Assembly: GCA_041678605.1 (NCBI GenBank)
Contig: JBAYNW010000007.1
Coordinates: 10,783-74,782 of the forward strand
Source of the DNA: JBAYNW01 sp041678605
GTDB lineage: Bacteria; Cyanobacteriota; Vampirovibrionia; Gastranaerophilales; Gastranaerophilaceae
Length of the DNA: 64,000 nt
Direction of reading: 5' to 3'
The translations under genes were made by a program, and so were the position numbers. Below, one piece after another: positions 33,259-41,001 of this stretch. Position 1 is the stretch's first letter. Each line of letters opens with the position of its first letter. A model generated the notes under the pieces. It did no database searches. It was not told the DNA's origin and saw only the letters and a list, made by a program, of their open reading frames with translations.

Positions 33259-34137
33259 TCAAACATTAGGCTCTAAGTGGATTGAAATGTCCGTGTTTTT
33301 CAAATCGGTTTCGATTTCTGCCTCTATCTCGTCGCATATTTTATGCGAAGTACTTATATGCATCGTTTTTTCAACTATCAAAGTCATTTCTATATTTTTC
33401 TTAAGCCCTGCTTTTCTTGTTCTCAGGTTTTTTATAGAAATTATTCCGTTTTCTATATGTTTTTCAATAATTGCCTTGATTTGAGAATTTTCCTCTTCGC
33501 TTAAAGACGTGTCCAGCAAGCTTTTTTGGGCTGTTTCACAAATTTTGTATCCTGCAGTGAAAATTATTATAGCGACTAAAATTGCTATAATCGGGTCATA
33601 TATGGCGTTGCCCGTCATTTTTACACAAAAAAGGCCTAAAAATACCGCCAGAGAAGAGTAAATATCTGTTCTAAGGTGTTCTCCGTCAGCGTACAGTGCA
33701 GTAGAACCTGTATTGTGTGCAGTCCTGAACAAATAGGAGCTTATAAAAAAGTTTGCAACTATAGAAATGAACATGACGACAATACCCACATCTGCGTTTA
33801 TTTGAAGGTGTGAATCAAAAAGTATCTTTTTTAAAGCTTCATAGATAATGTAAAAAGCCGCTAAAATTATTAAAATTCCCTCTATCAAACTCGCAAAATC
33901 TTCGTATTTGCCATGCCCGAACTGGTGGTCCTCATCCGCCGGTTTTGTCGATTCGGAGACTGAAAAAAAAGTTATTAATGATGCCAACAAATCCGAGCCT
34001 GAGTGGATTGCTTCAGAGATAATACCTATACTTCCGGAAATAATTCCCGCAAAAACTTTTAACGCTATCAATCCCGAATTTGATAGAATTGACAGCATCG
34101 CAGCCTTCTTTTTTTTATCTCTTATTATCTTTTCCAA
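33259..34137 (-). CDS. cation diffusion facilitator (CDF) metal exporter
   Basis: The 292-aa protein has six membrane helices in residues about 12-210 and a C-terminal ferredoxin-like metal-binding domain (about 215-290). Metal site residues: HSGSD (about 46-50) and DHQFGHGKYED in the first cytoplasmic loop, then H-x3-D-type YADGEHLRTD on helix 5. The family exports Zn, Mn, Fe or Co with proton antiport. The start is TTG at 34137 with GGGGAAG upstream. Metal specificity cannot be read with confidence; the HxxxD/DxxxD pattern allows Zn or Mn. Confidence 0.93.
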   Translation of the reverse strand: MEKIIRDKKKKAAMLSILSNSGLIALKVFAGIISGSIGIISEAIHSGSDLLASLITFFSVSESTKPADEDHQFGHGKYEDFASLIEGILIILAAFYIIYEALKKILFDSHLQINADVGIVVMFISIVANFFISSYLFRTAHNTGSTALYADGEHLRTDIYSSLAVFLGLFCVKMTGNAIYDPIIAILVAIIIFTAGYKICETAQKSLLDTSLSEEENSQIKAIIEKHIENGIISIKNLRTRKAGLKKNIEMTLIVEKTMHISTSHKICDEIEAEIETDLKNTDISIHLEPNV

Positions 34138-34245
34138 AGCTTCCCCTGATTTTTACAAAAATTTTCTACTTGGACCGATATGCCCCAGCTTAAAATTTGT
34201 TTATAAATTGACTATGTTAATATTATAATATATAATTATTGAAAA

Positions 34246-35016
34246 GTGAATAGAAAGAGAGTTATTTTGACAAAAAACATTTTATTACTATTTTTGGATA
34301 AGTTATTAGCATTTCCGCTGTGGGTTAAACAGATTATTTACCTGCGTTTATACGAGAATTTATCTTTATCTTTAAGCGAAGATTTTATTCATGCGAAAGA
34401 AGAAGACATTTTCCATCTGTATGTGCCCACTTTGTCCTTTGTCGGACGTACCGAACTGGCTGAGAAAAAAGACGGATTGGATAATAATATTTATACCTTC
34501 TTGAAAAATATATCCGATGAGTTGAACATATTAGAAATATCAATGAATAATTTTTGGACAATGGAAGAAGTTGCCAAATATTATATTTTCTGTTTGGAAC
34601 AAAATTATGTTAAAGTCCCTGATTCCAAATATATCTACGCAATGGCGGGATTTATGGCAGGGAAATTAAGAACGGGAGAATATTTTAAACGAATCGGAAA
34701 AATCAATGTTGACCAGCTTGAAGAAACAATAGTTAAACAAAGGGAATGTGCAGAAAAAGGAACTCCGCTCAAGATGGCTGAAATTATGATTAATCTGGGG
34801 TTTGTAACAGAAAAAGATACCTCCTCTTTGCTTACAATAAAAGAAGAATCAAAAAAGAGATTTATCTTAGACCCCACGATTATACCTAAAGAAGCAGCTG
34901 AAAATTCTGGAAGTCTAAAAGCCTGTCAGGATGAATTAGCAAAATTGACAGAGCAGAATAGATTATTAAAAGAGCAATTGGGCAAAATTTTGGCACTTGT
35001 TAAGAAAAATGGCTGA
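34246..35016 (+). CDS. unknown 256-aa protein, MshEN-like segment and coiled-coil tail
   Basis: No family is recognised. The N-terminal hydrophobic amphipathic part (about 9-35) is followed by acidic loops and, about residues 165-190, KMAEIMINLGFVTEKDTSSL. This is similar in style to the N-terminal helix pairs of GspE/PilB-type ATPases (MshEN), which have LGxxxxxGFVTEEDL repeats. The C-terminus (about 225-255) is a coiled coil. GTG start at 34246, or TTG at 34267 which has AGAGAG upstream. It overlaps the asparaginase gene by 8 bp, so both are co-translated. Confidence 0.65.
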   Translation: MNRKRVILTKNILLLFLDKLLAFPLWVKQIIYLRLYENLSLSLSEDFIHAKEEDIFHLYVPTLSFVGRTELAEKKDGLDNNIYTFLKNISDELNILEISMNNFWTMEEVAKYYIFCLEQNYVKVPDSKYIYAMAGFMAGKLRTGEYFKRIGKINVDQLEETIVKQRECAEKGTPLKMAEIMINLGFVTEKDTSSLLTIKEESKKRFILDPTIIPKEAAENSGSLKACQDELAKLTEQNRLLKEQLGKILALVKKNG

Positions 35017-36145
35017 TTATTGTCCTGAAAAAATTCTTGAATATGTACGAAGCGGCCTAATAGAACAGGAACATTTCGGATTTTTTGTGAAAATAGCTTC
35101 CGACGGAACTGTCTTTAAGGTGGGCGATGACAAAAATTATCCTTTTTATTTAAGGTCATGTGCCAAACCATTGCAGGCCTCTCTTTTGATTGATTTTGGA
35201 CTGGATAAATTTTATGATATGACAGGCAAAGAAATAGCGATTTGTTGTGCTTCACATGCCGGCGAACCGTGCCATGTTGAAACCGTAAAGGGATTTTTAG
35301 ACAAAGCCGGAATTAACGAAAACTTATTGAAGTGCGGATTTCACAAGCCTTTGAGCAAGACGGAGCAAAATAAATTACTTTTATCCGGTGAAAAAGAGAA
35401 TGTTTTGCAGAATAATTGTTCAGGAAAACATGCCATGATGCTCGCCGTTTGCAAAAAAATGGGATGGGGGATAAATGATTACGATAACCCCGAACATCCT
35501 TTGCAAACGGCTATAAGAAAAAAGATTTATGAACTGTGTGAGATACCCCCCACCCCAACCCTCCCCCTCAAGGGGGGAGGGAGTAAAACTCCGACTTCCA
35601 ATTTTATGGCTAAAAAAACCAATAATATGGGTGCGTCTTTTTGCAGTTCCCCCTCCCCCCTTGAGGGGGAGGGTTGGGGTGGGGGGTTCTCTCCGCTTAA
35701 TTACCCGACGACCAGGGACGGCTGCGGGGTACCGATTTATGCCATGCCTTTAAAAAATATGGTTAAAGGGTATTTAAACTTATTTTTAGATAAAAAATAT
35801 TTAAAAATTCGCGATGCATTTGTTCAAAACCCTTATTTAATAGGGGGCGAGGATAGACTTGACACAGCGATTATGAAGGCAAACAGAAATTTAATTTCCA
35901 AAGTCGGGGCCGGCGGTTTATGCATTGTTGTTAATCTTAAAAAAAGAGAGGGACTTGTCATAAAAATTATGGATTGTGATATGAAAGCCCGTGCTATTGC
36001 TTTAATTGAGGCACTCAAACAGCTCGGCTGGCTTAATGAAACAATGCTCGAAAGTGATTTAATCAAGGCTCAAAATCCGAAAGATATTTTGACACTCCAT
36101 GGTGAAAAAATCGGGGAGGCAAATCCGACTTTCAAGTTCGCATAG
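35009..36145 (+). CDS. asparaginase (Rhizobium AnsA/PF06089 type) with in-frame insert
   Basis: This enzyme hydrolyses asparagine to aspartate and ammonia. The 378-aa frame has VRSGLIEQEHFGFFVKI, RSCAKPLQASLLIDFG, CCASHAGEPCHVETV, NNCSGKHAMMLAVCKKMG and DGCGVPIYAMPL, which are conserved in the family. About 47 residues (around residues 180-226, IPPTPTLPLKGGGSK to SPLEGEGWGGGF) are foreign and come from the palindromic element at 35546-35686; without them length is about 331 aa, normal. The frame is preserved across the insert. The start ATG at 35009 overlaps the preceding gene. Its end overlaps pdxA by 14 bp, tail to tail. Confidence 0.88.
   Translation: MADYCPEKILEYVRSGLIEQEHFGFFVKIASDGTVFKVGDDKNYPFYLRSCAKPLQASLLIDFGLDKFYDMTGKEIAICCASHAGEPCHVETVKGFLDKAGINENLLKCGFHKPLSKTEQNKLLLSGEKENVLQNNCSGKHAMMLAVCKKMGWGINDYDNPEHPLQTAIRKKIYELCEIPPTPTLPLKGGGSKTPTSNFMAKKTNNMGASFCSSPSPLEGEGWGGGFSPLNYPTTRDGCGVPIYAMPLKNMVKGYLNLFLDKKYLKIRDAFVQNPYLIGGEDRLDTAIMKANRNLISKVGAGGLCIVVNLKKREGLVIKIMDCDMKARAIALIEALKQLGWLNETMLESDLIKAQNPKDILTLHGEKIGEANPTFKFA
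35546..35686. repeat. 141-bp palindromic element inserted in frame in asparaginase
   Basis: Two perfect 36-bp inverted arms (35546-35581 and 35651-35686) surround a 69-bp centre. Arms consist of C-runs then G-runs around CTCAAG. 141 is divisible by three and no stop codon arises, so the host gene stays open. Confidence 0.93.
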
Positions 36146-37091
36146 CAGCTAAAATCGCCTCTATCATGCTGTTTGCAGATGCTAAATTTTCCCCCGCAAT
36201 GTCAAAAGCTGTTCCATGGCAAGGCGATGTTCTTATAATGTCAAGCCCGATTGTCATATTAACCGTTTTTTCTGAAGCAACAGACTTAATCGGGATTAAT
36301 CCCTGATCGTGATAACAGGCTATGTAACAGTCATATAATTTACAAGCTTCTTTATTTAAATATTCTTTTGCTGCATTAATAAACAATGTGTCAGCGGGTT
36401 GCGGGTTAGTTATATTAATACCTTTTTCCCTTAGACTGTCTACAGCGGGTTGAAGAATTTCTGTCTCTTCCTGCCCTAAAATTCCGCCCTCACCGGCATG
36501 CGGGTTAAAGGCACAAAGAGCAAATTTTGGTGTATTTATGCCCAATTTATTCCTGAAAAAATTATCCAAATTTAATATCTTTTCAACAACCTCCTCCTTT
36601 TTTAGAGAAACTTCCCGAAGCGGAAGGTGGCGGGTTAAAAGCAAGACTCTAAAATTGTTTGCCACGAAAAGCATTTCGGCATGCTGCCCCGATTTTGCGA
36701 GAAATTTTTGTAAAATTTCTGTTTGTCCGCCGAATTTGTACCCCGCTAAATGCAGAGCTTCTTTTGAAACCGGAGCGGTGACAATCGCATCGATTTCGCC
36801 TTTTTTTGCCATTTCGCAGGCTTTTTTTAAAGCTCTGAAACTAAAGTCGCCGCTTTGAGCGGTAATCTTGCCCGGCAAAATGTTTTTCTTGTCAAAATCA
36901 ATATCCACAATCTTATAATCGTTCGTTATTTTCCCGTAATGTCTTAAAATATCTTTGTTTGAGATTATAACGGCATCTTCAGTCGGTAAATTAAGCCGGT
37001 TAAGGGCTTTGATTGTGATTTCCGCACCAATGCCATTGGCGTCACCCGTTGTAATTGCTATTTTTTTCTTTTTATTCATATTTTTATTCAT
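36132..37091 (-). CDS. pdxA: 4-hydroxythreonine-4-phosphate dehydrogenase family (PdxA or PdxA2)
   Basis: The 319-aa NAD-dependent dehydrogenase. Signature: IAITTGDANGIGAEIT at the N-terminus, TAPVSKEALHLAG, GGQTEILQKFL, CAFNPHAGEGGILGQEE, and CYHDQGLIPIKS with the metal-binding His, then TSPCHGTAFDIAG. In B6 synthesis PdxA makes the substrate of PdxJ, which is also in this window (60119-60832). However the gene lies 22 bp after a four-carbon acid sugar kinase, the partner of PdxA2 in D-threonate/D-erythronate catabolism. Either or both roles are possible. The ATG at 37079 may be the true start. Confidence 0.9.
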   Translation of the reverse strand: MNKNMNKKKKIAITTGDANGIGAEITIKALNRLNLPTEDAVIISNKDILRHYGKITNDYKIVDIDFDKKNILPGKITAQSGDFSFRALKKACEMAKKGEIDAIVTAPVSKEALHLAGYKFGGQTEILQKFLAKSGQHAEMLFVANNFRVLLLTRHLPLREVSLKKEEVVEKILNLDNFFRNKLGINTPKFALCAFNPHAGEGGILGQEETEILQPAVDSLREKGINITNPQPADTLFINAAKEYLNKEACKLYDCYIACYHDQGLIPIKSVASEKTVNMTIGLDIIRTSPCHGTAFDIAGENLASANSMIEAILAAMRT

Positions 37092-37113
37092 TAATTTTTA
37101 CAAAAAAAGAAGG

Positions 37114-38418
37114 TTATTCATGTTTTTCAAAATACTTTAGAATATCAATTAAAGTATTGGATGTACCCAGATTTCCCGATTTTGCTACAATCCACTGAGC
37201 TTTGTGATCTATACTTAAGGCAATTGACGGTGCGACTTCATCAACCAGCTGTAATTGAAGCGAGTCTATCGCAGAACAGCATTTGTAAGAAGTTTCCCCG
37301 CCCAAAGTTATTAAAATAACATCTCTTTTGCTAACCACAATTTTTGTTAGTTCTGCCAAAAAATCCGTAATCAAAGATGCGAGCTTCGGTTTTGTCAAAC
37401 CGGCATTGAGCGAATCATCCGAGAACCCGTCAAAATCTTTTATTAAATACGAAGTGTTGACTACAACGATATTTTTTTGAACCAGATTATTTACAACCCG
37501 GGTGGCCAATTCGTCATTTACGCCAGATATGATAGTTTTTAAATCCAAATTGATAAAATAAGTGTTTTCAAAATCGTCGCTGTCTGATAATTTTTTTATT
37601 TGGTTTTCGGTAATTTGCGTTGCACTTCCGGAAACTATTAATTTAGGGAGTTCGGGGATGGTTTTGGCAACATGCTGGTTTTTCATTTCAGGCAGCCAGA
37701 TATTTCCCAAAACCTGAGCACAGGCAGAAGAACCTGCCGGCAAAATATTGTAATCCGATTTGTTAACGGCCAGAATAACCTGCTCAATATCGGTTATAGA
37801 TACAGAATCGGCGATGATTAACTTTTTCCCCTGAGCTATAAGTTCGTTTATCTTAAACAAAATCGGGCCTGCACCGTTCATAACCGTTGATAATTCAATT
37901 AATCCGACAAGATTTTTTTTATCTTCACTCAACTGGCTTCTTAGCAAAGTAGGAACATGCGATTCAAAAATAGGTGAATGAACATCTCTTGCGATTTCAG
38001 TTCTTTCCACCGGTACCCCTTTTAAAAGATGGTAGCCGCCGACTGTTATTCGGCCTTCAGAAGGAAATGCAGGAATAATAATTGCCGCATCCCAATTTAA
38101 AACTTCCAGCATAGCAAGAGTTTCTACCGCAATGTTGCCTCTTAATGTAGAATCTATTTTTTTATAGAAAAATTCTAAGTTTAATTTGTTAATAAATATT
38201 TTTGTAGCTGCCTTAACTTTGTTGTACGCAGCATCAGAAGGCACATTTCTTGTTTCCGTTGAAATTGCCCAGGTTTGTGCGTTTTTTATGTTTTGCAAAT
38301 AAGCTTCATAGTCTAACAAAATCTGGGTATTGGAACCCCTCAGGTGAAATTGCAGTGCGGCATCGTTTGCACCTGTCAAGTCGTCTGCTATAATACCAAT
38401 TAAGTTAGAGATAATCAT
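37114..38418 (-). CDS. four-carbon acid sugar kinase (DUF1537; DtnK/DenK type)
   Basis: The 434-aa two-domain kinase. N-terminal domain: IGIIADDLTGANDAALQF (substrate-binding DDxTGA motif) and KKIDSTLRGNIAVE. C-terminal nucleotide domain: LIVSGSATQITENQI and ITLGGETSYKCC near the end, the GGET/GGDTA glycine motif. The family phosphorylates D-threonate, D-erythronate or related acids. It is immediately upstream of pdxA, the known PdxA2 pairing, and immediately downstream of ssb (3 bp gap). Substrate cannot be fixed from sequence. Confidence 0.9.
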   Translation of the reverse strand: MIISNLIGIIADDLTGANDAALQFHLRGSNTQILLDYEAYLQNIKNAQTWAISTETRNVPSDAAYNKVKAATKIFINKLNLEFFYKKIDSTLRGNIAVETLAMLEVLNWDAAIIIPAFPSEGRITVGGYHLLKGVPVERTEIARDVHSPIFESHVPTLLRSQLSEDKKNLVGLIELSTVMNGAGPILFKINELIAQGKKLIIADSVSITDIEQVILAVNKSDYNILPAGSSACAQVLGNIWLPEMKNQHVAKTIPELPKLIVSGSATQITENQIKKLSDSDDFENTYFINLDLKTIISGVNDELATRVVNNLVQKNIVVVNTSYLIKDFDGFSDDSLNAGLTKPKLASLITDFLAELTKIVVSKRDVILITLGGETSYKCCSAIDSLQLQLVDEVAPSIALSIDHKAQWIVAKSGNLGTSNTLIDILKYFEKHE

Positions 38419-38421
38419 AAA

Positions 38422-38748
38422 TTATGCTTCGTCCTTTTTAGAACCCAATAATCTGACATTATTTGCAACAATATTAAATCTTTCTTTTTCGACTCCGCTT
38501 GCATCCGTCCATTTGTTTGCGGCAATTCTGCCGTCTACTGCGACGAGTCGACCCTTTTTAACGTATTCACCGGCAAATTCAGCCTGCTTGTCCCAAACAT
38601 CAACATTAAACCAATCTGCCACTTCTGATTTTGTTTTAGGGTCCCAACGGTTGACTGCAAGCGAAAAACTTGTTTTAACCTTCCCTGATTCAAAATATTT
38701 AACTTCAGGATCTTGCCCTGCTCTTCCCACAATAACTGCTGAATTCAT
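38422..38748 (-). CDS. ssb: short single-stranded DNA-binding protein
   Basis: The 108-aa protein is an OB fold: MNSAVIVGRAGQDPEVKYF, SFSLAVNRWDP, DWFNVDVWDKQAEFAGEYV, GRLVAVDGRIAANKW, then RFNIVANNVRLLG. It ends KKDEA and lacks both the long Gly/Pro-rich linker and the acidic D-D-D-I-P-F tip that recruits partner proteins. It may be a second, specialised SSB. It is 3 bp before the sugar acid kinase, an odd partner; shared transcription is likely, shared function is not. Confidence 0.9.
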   Translation of the reverse strand: MNSAVIVGRAGQDPEVKYFESGKVKTSFSLAVNRWDPKTKSEVADWFNVDVWDKQAEFAGEYVKKGRLVAVDGRIAANKWTDASGVEKERFNIVANNVRLLGSKKDEA

Positions 38749-38947
38749 ATATCACCATTTTCCTTATAACATTAGTACGAATTAGATAATACAATAAAAT
38801 CGTTCAGTTTTCCACAAAAAGGTTAAAAAAACTTCATAATGTGTTTGTGTTTTGTATAGTAATGTAAAAATTTCTTTAAATTTTGTTCTTTTTTAGATAA
38901 ATTTTAATTTAGGGGGTTTTAAAGATTTGTAGACATGCTGGGGAAAT

Positions 38948-39490
38948 ATGAGTATGAAACAAACTAAAATAATTGATTTTGGAACAGCAAAATCACTCAA
39001 GGAGGTATTTTACACCTTCTTCGGGATGAATAAGGACTGGAAATTGGGCAGAAATGTACTCGGCTTTTTTATGGTGCATTGTCCGGAATATCCGACTTAT
39101 TTTATCCCCACTTTTACTCAGGCAAAAGCCACAGGTGATGCGGGGCATTTAAAAAAGGGTGAAGGCCCGAGAGGATTAATCACCGGAGGACTGGAAGGCG
39201 TTGCGGTCGGAGCATTAGTGTCGGGAGAATTTTTGAAACCGCGAGAAATGGTTCCTTATATTATACTCGGGGCGGGGCTTCAATTTTTTTCAAGCAAATT
39301 TTTCCCATGGATTGCCGAAAAAATGGGCAGACATATCTATAAAAAAAGATTGCATGCCCAACAAAAAAATATGGTCAGAAAAGCAGTGCCATTAGAAAAA
39401 CCGGAGCAAAAGCAGGAACAAAAAGTGGCACCAAAATTTGCCGGAATGTACAGTTACAGTCCGTTTTTAAAGGGAAATCTGAAAATATAA
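38948..39490 (+). CDS. unknown 180-aa protein with weak membrane-associated segments
   Basis: No family is recognised. Gly/Ala-rich segments around residues 75-95 (GLITGGLEGVAVGALVSG) and 103-120 (YIILGAGLQFFSSKFFPW) could be membrane-associated. The tail is basic and Gln/Lys-rich (about 130-165), ending MYSYSPFLKGNLKI. GGGG lies 5 bases before the ATG. It stands alone, ending 3 bp from the convergent acyltransferase gene. It shares the Gly-rich helix style of the other lineage-specific membrane proteins here. Confidence 0.7.
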   Translation: MSMKQTKIIDFGTAKSLKEVFYTFFGMNKDWKLGRNVLGFFMVHCPEYPTYFIPTFTQAKATGDAGHLKKGEGPRGLITGGLEGVAVGALVSGEFLKPREMVPYIILGAGLQFFSSKFFPWIAEKMGRHIYKKRLHAQQKNMVRKAVPLEKPEQKQEQKVAPKFAGMYSYSPFLKGNLKI

Positions 39491-39493
39491 TTT

Positions 39494-40195
39494 TTAAACC
39501 GCTATTTTTTCGAGTTCGGGTTCAATTTCCTCTTGCATACAGTTTTCAAATCCTGTATCATCGCAAATCTGCTTTGCCCATTGATATATAATTTCCTCTA
39601 CCGGCAGTGAATAAGAAATAGGCCTTCCTATTTTAACCCTGACATTTTGTGAAAAAAGTTTTTTGCTGTAGCCTTCAAATCCAATTACAGAAACCGGAAT
39701 AATGTCAGCCTGAGCATGTTTGGCAATCACTGCAAAACCTTTTTGTATATCCTCAATTTTTTTATTCTCCTTAATTCCGCCCTGAGGAAAAATTCCCAAA
39801 GACCAGCCGGCAGTCTTAAAAACTTCTTTTACTGTTTTAAATGTTGCAATCTCGGGTTTTTCGCGGTTAACGGAAAATGCCCCGAGCCTTTTTATCCACC
39901 ATGCAAGGCTGCCGCCCTCAAAAAGTTCCTTTTTTGCCATATAAACAATGGGTTTCCCGACCGCAAAAGACACCAATACAGGGTCAAACATTGAAACATG
40001 ATTTCCCGCATAAATGCATTTTCCTGATTTAGGAATATTTTCTGTGCCTTCCCGTTTAATATTATAAACCAGTTTCAAAATCGGGTAAGACATAATATAG
40101 ACGGCAAATCCCTGAAACAACGCCCTTAAAAGATGATATTCATTTGCACATCTTTTTGCGTAATTCTTCTCTTCCATAACCTTAAACCAACGCAT
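39494..40195 (-). CDS. 1-acyl-sn-glycerol-3-phosphate acyltransferase (PlsC family), copy 2
   Basis: The enzyme transfers an acyl chain to lysophosphatidate in phospholipid synthesis. 233 aa. Motifs: AGNHVSMFDPVLV (H-x4-D catalytic), FSVNREKPE, GIFPQGGIKE and VIPVS-like IIPVSVIGFEGYSKK. A hydrophobic N-terminal part (about 25-45) anchors it to the membrane. In the third motif FPQGGIK replaces the more usual FPEGTR. It follows the second PlsC paralogue by 45 bp on the same strand. GGAGG lies 9 bases before the ATG. Confidence 0.9.
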   Translation of the reverse strand: MRWFKVMEEKNYAKRCANEYHLLRALFQGFAVYIMSYPILKLVYNIKREGTENIPKSGKCIYAGNHVSMFDPVLVSFAVGKPIVYMAKKELFEGGSLAWWIKRLGAFSVNREKPEIATFKTVKEVFKTAGWSLGIFPQGGIKENKKIEDIQKGFAVIAKHAQADIIPVSVIGFEGYSKKLFSQNVRVKIGRPISYSLPVEEIIYQWAKQICDDTGFENCMQEEIEPELEKIAV

Positions 40196-40240
40196 TTCTT
40201 TTTCACCTCCAGCTAATATTTTCCACGCAAGCCCATTAGA

Positions 40241-40918
40241 TTATCCCTCTTCGGGAACATACTTAAATCCTGTTAAATTTTGAATTGATGTTATCCATTT
40301 ATTAAATGTTTCATCCGGATTATCGGAAAGTTCTATAATCGGACCGATTTTCACAATAATTTTGCCCGTAAACGGGATTTTTTTAGGATGGTCAGTTCCG
40401 ATAATTCCGATGGGCAGAATACTGCACTTTGTGGCTTTTGCAAGTCCTATAAAACCTTTTGTTACCTTGTGAATTTCACCGCTCTTTTCTCTGGTACCTT
40501 GCGGGAAAAGCCCCAAAACCCATTTTTTTGTATTTTTTATTGATTTTGCGGTTTTAATTGTCGAAAGTCCTACACTATCCCGGTTAACGGCAAAGGTTCC
40601 GAGCCAGTCGAGCATAACTTTCAATAAAGGATGATAAAAAAGTTCTTGCTTGGCCATATAAGCTACCGGATGCGGCAGAACATTACAAACCAGCGGCGGG
40701 TCAAGCGTGGAAAGGTGATTGCCGACAACAACGTAATCATTTGTTTTCGGAATGTTTTCTCTGCCGTAAACCTCCAGTCGGTAGATGAATTTATAACTAA
40801 ATCCATATATAATTTTGGTTACCAAATATTGAAACCCGCGTCTGAACCAGTTGAAATCCTCAACTTTTCTTGTCATATATTTTTTTACTTCTTCAGTTTT
40901 TTCTTCTGCAGTTATCAT
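40241..40918 (-). CDS. plsC: 1-acyl-sn-glycerol-3-phosphate acyltransferase (PlsC family), copy 1
   Basis: 225 aa. Motifs: VGNHLSTLDPPLVC (H-x4-D), FAVNRDSVG, LFPQGTREKSGEIH and ILPIGIIGTDHPKK. FPQGTR keeps the substrate-binding Arg, so this copy is closer to classical PlsC than its neighbour. The tandem pair probably has different acyl or head-group preference. The region before it is shared with the divergent phosphohexomutase gene. Confidence 0.92.
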   Translation of the reverse strand: MITAEEKTEEVKKYMTRKVEDFNWFRRGFQYLVTKIIYGFSYKFIYRLEVYGRENIPKTNDYVVVGNHLSTLDPPLVCNVLPHPVAYMAKQELFYHPLLKVMLDWLGTFAVNRDSVGLSTIKTAKSIKNTKKWVLGLFPQGTREKSGEIHKVTKGFIGLAKATKCSILPIGIIGTDHPKKIPFTGKIIVKIGPIIELSDNPDETFNKWITSIQNLTGFKYVPEEG

Positions 40919-41001
40919 AATCCCCGGCTTTCTTTAAGAAAATTTTACAACAAAAATAAATTTTGTGCTATCATTAAAAAGGTCCGTTGAAAGGAGTTAA
41001 T

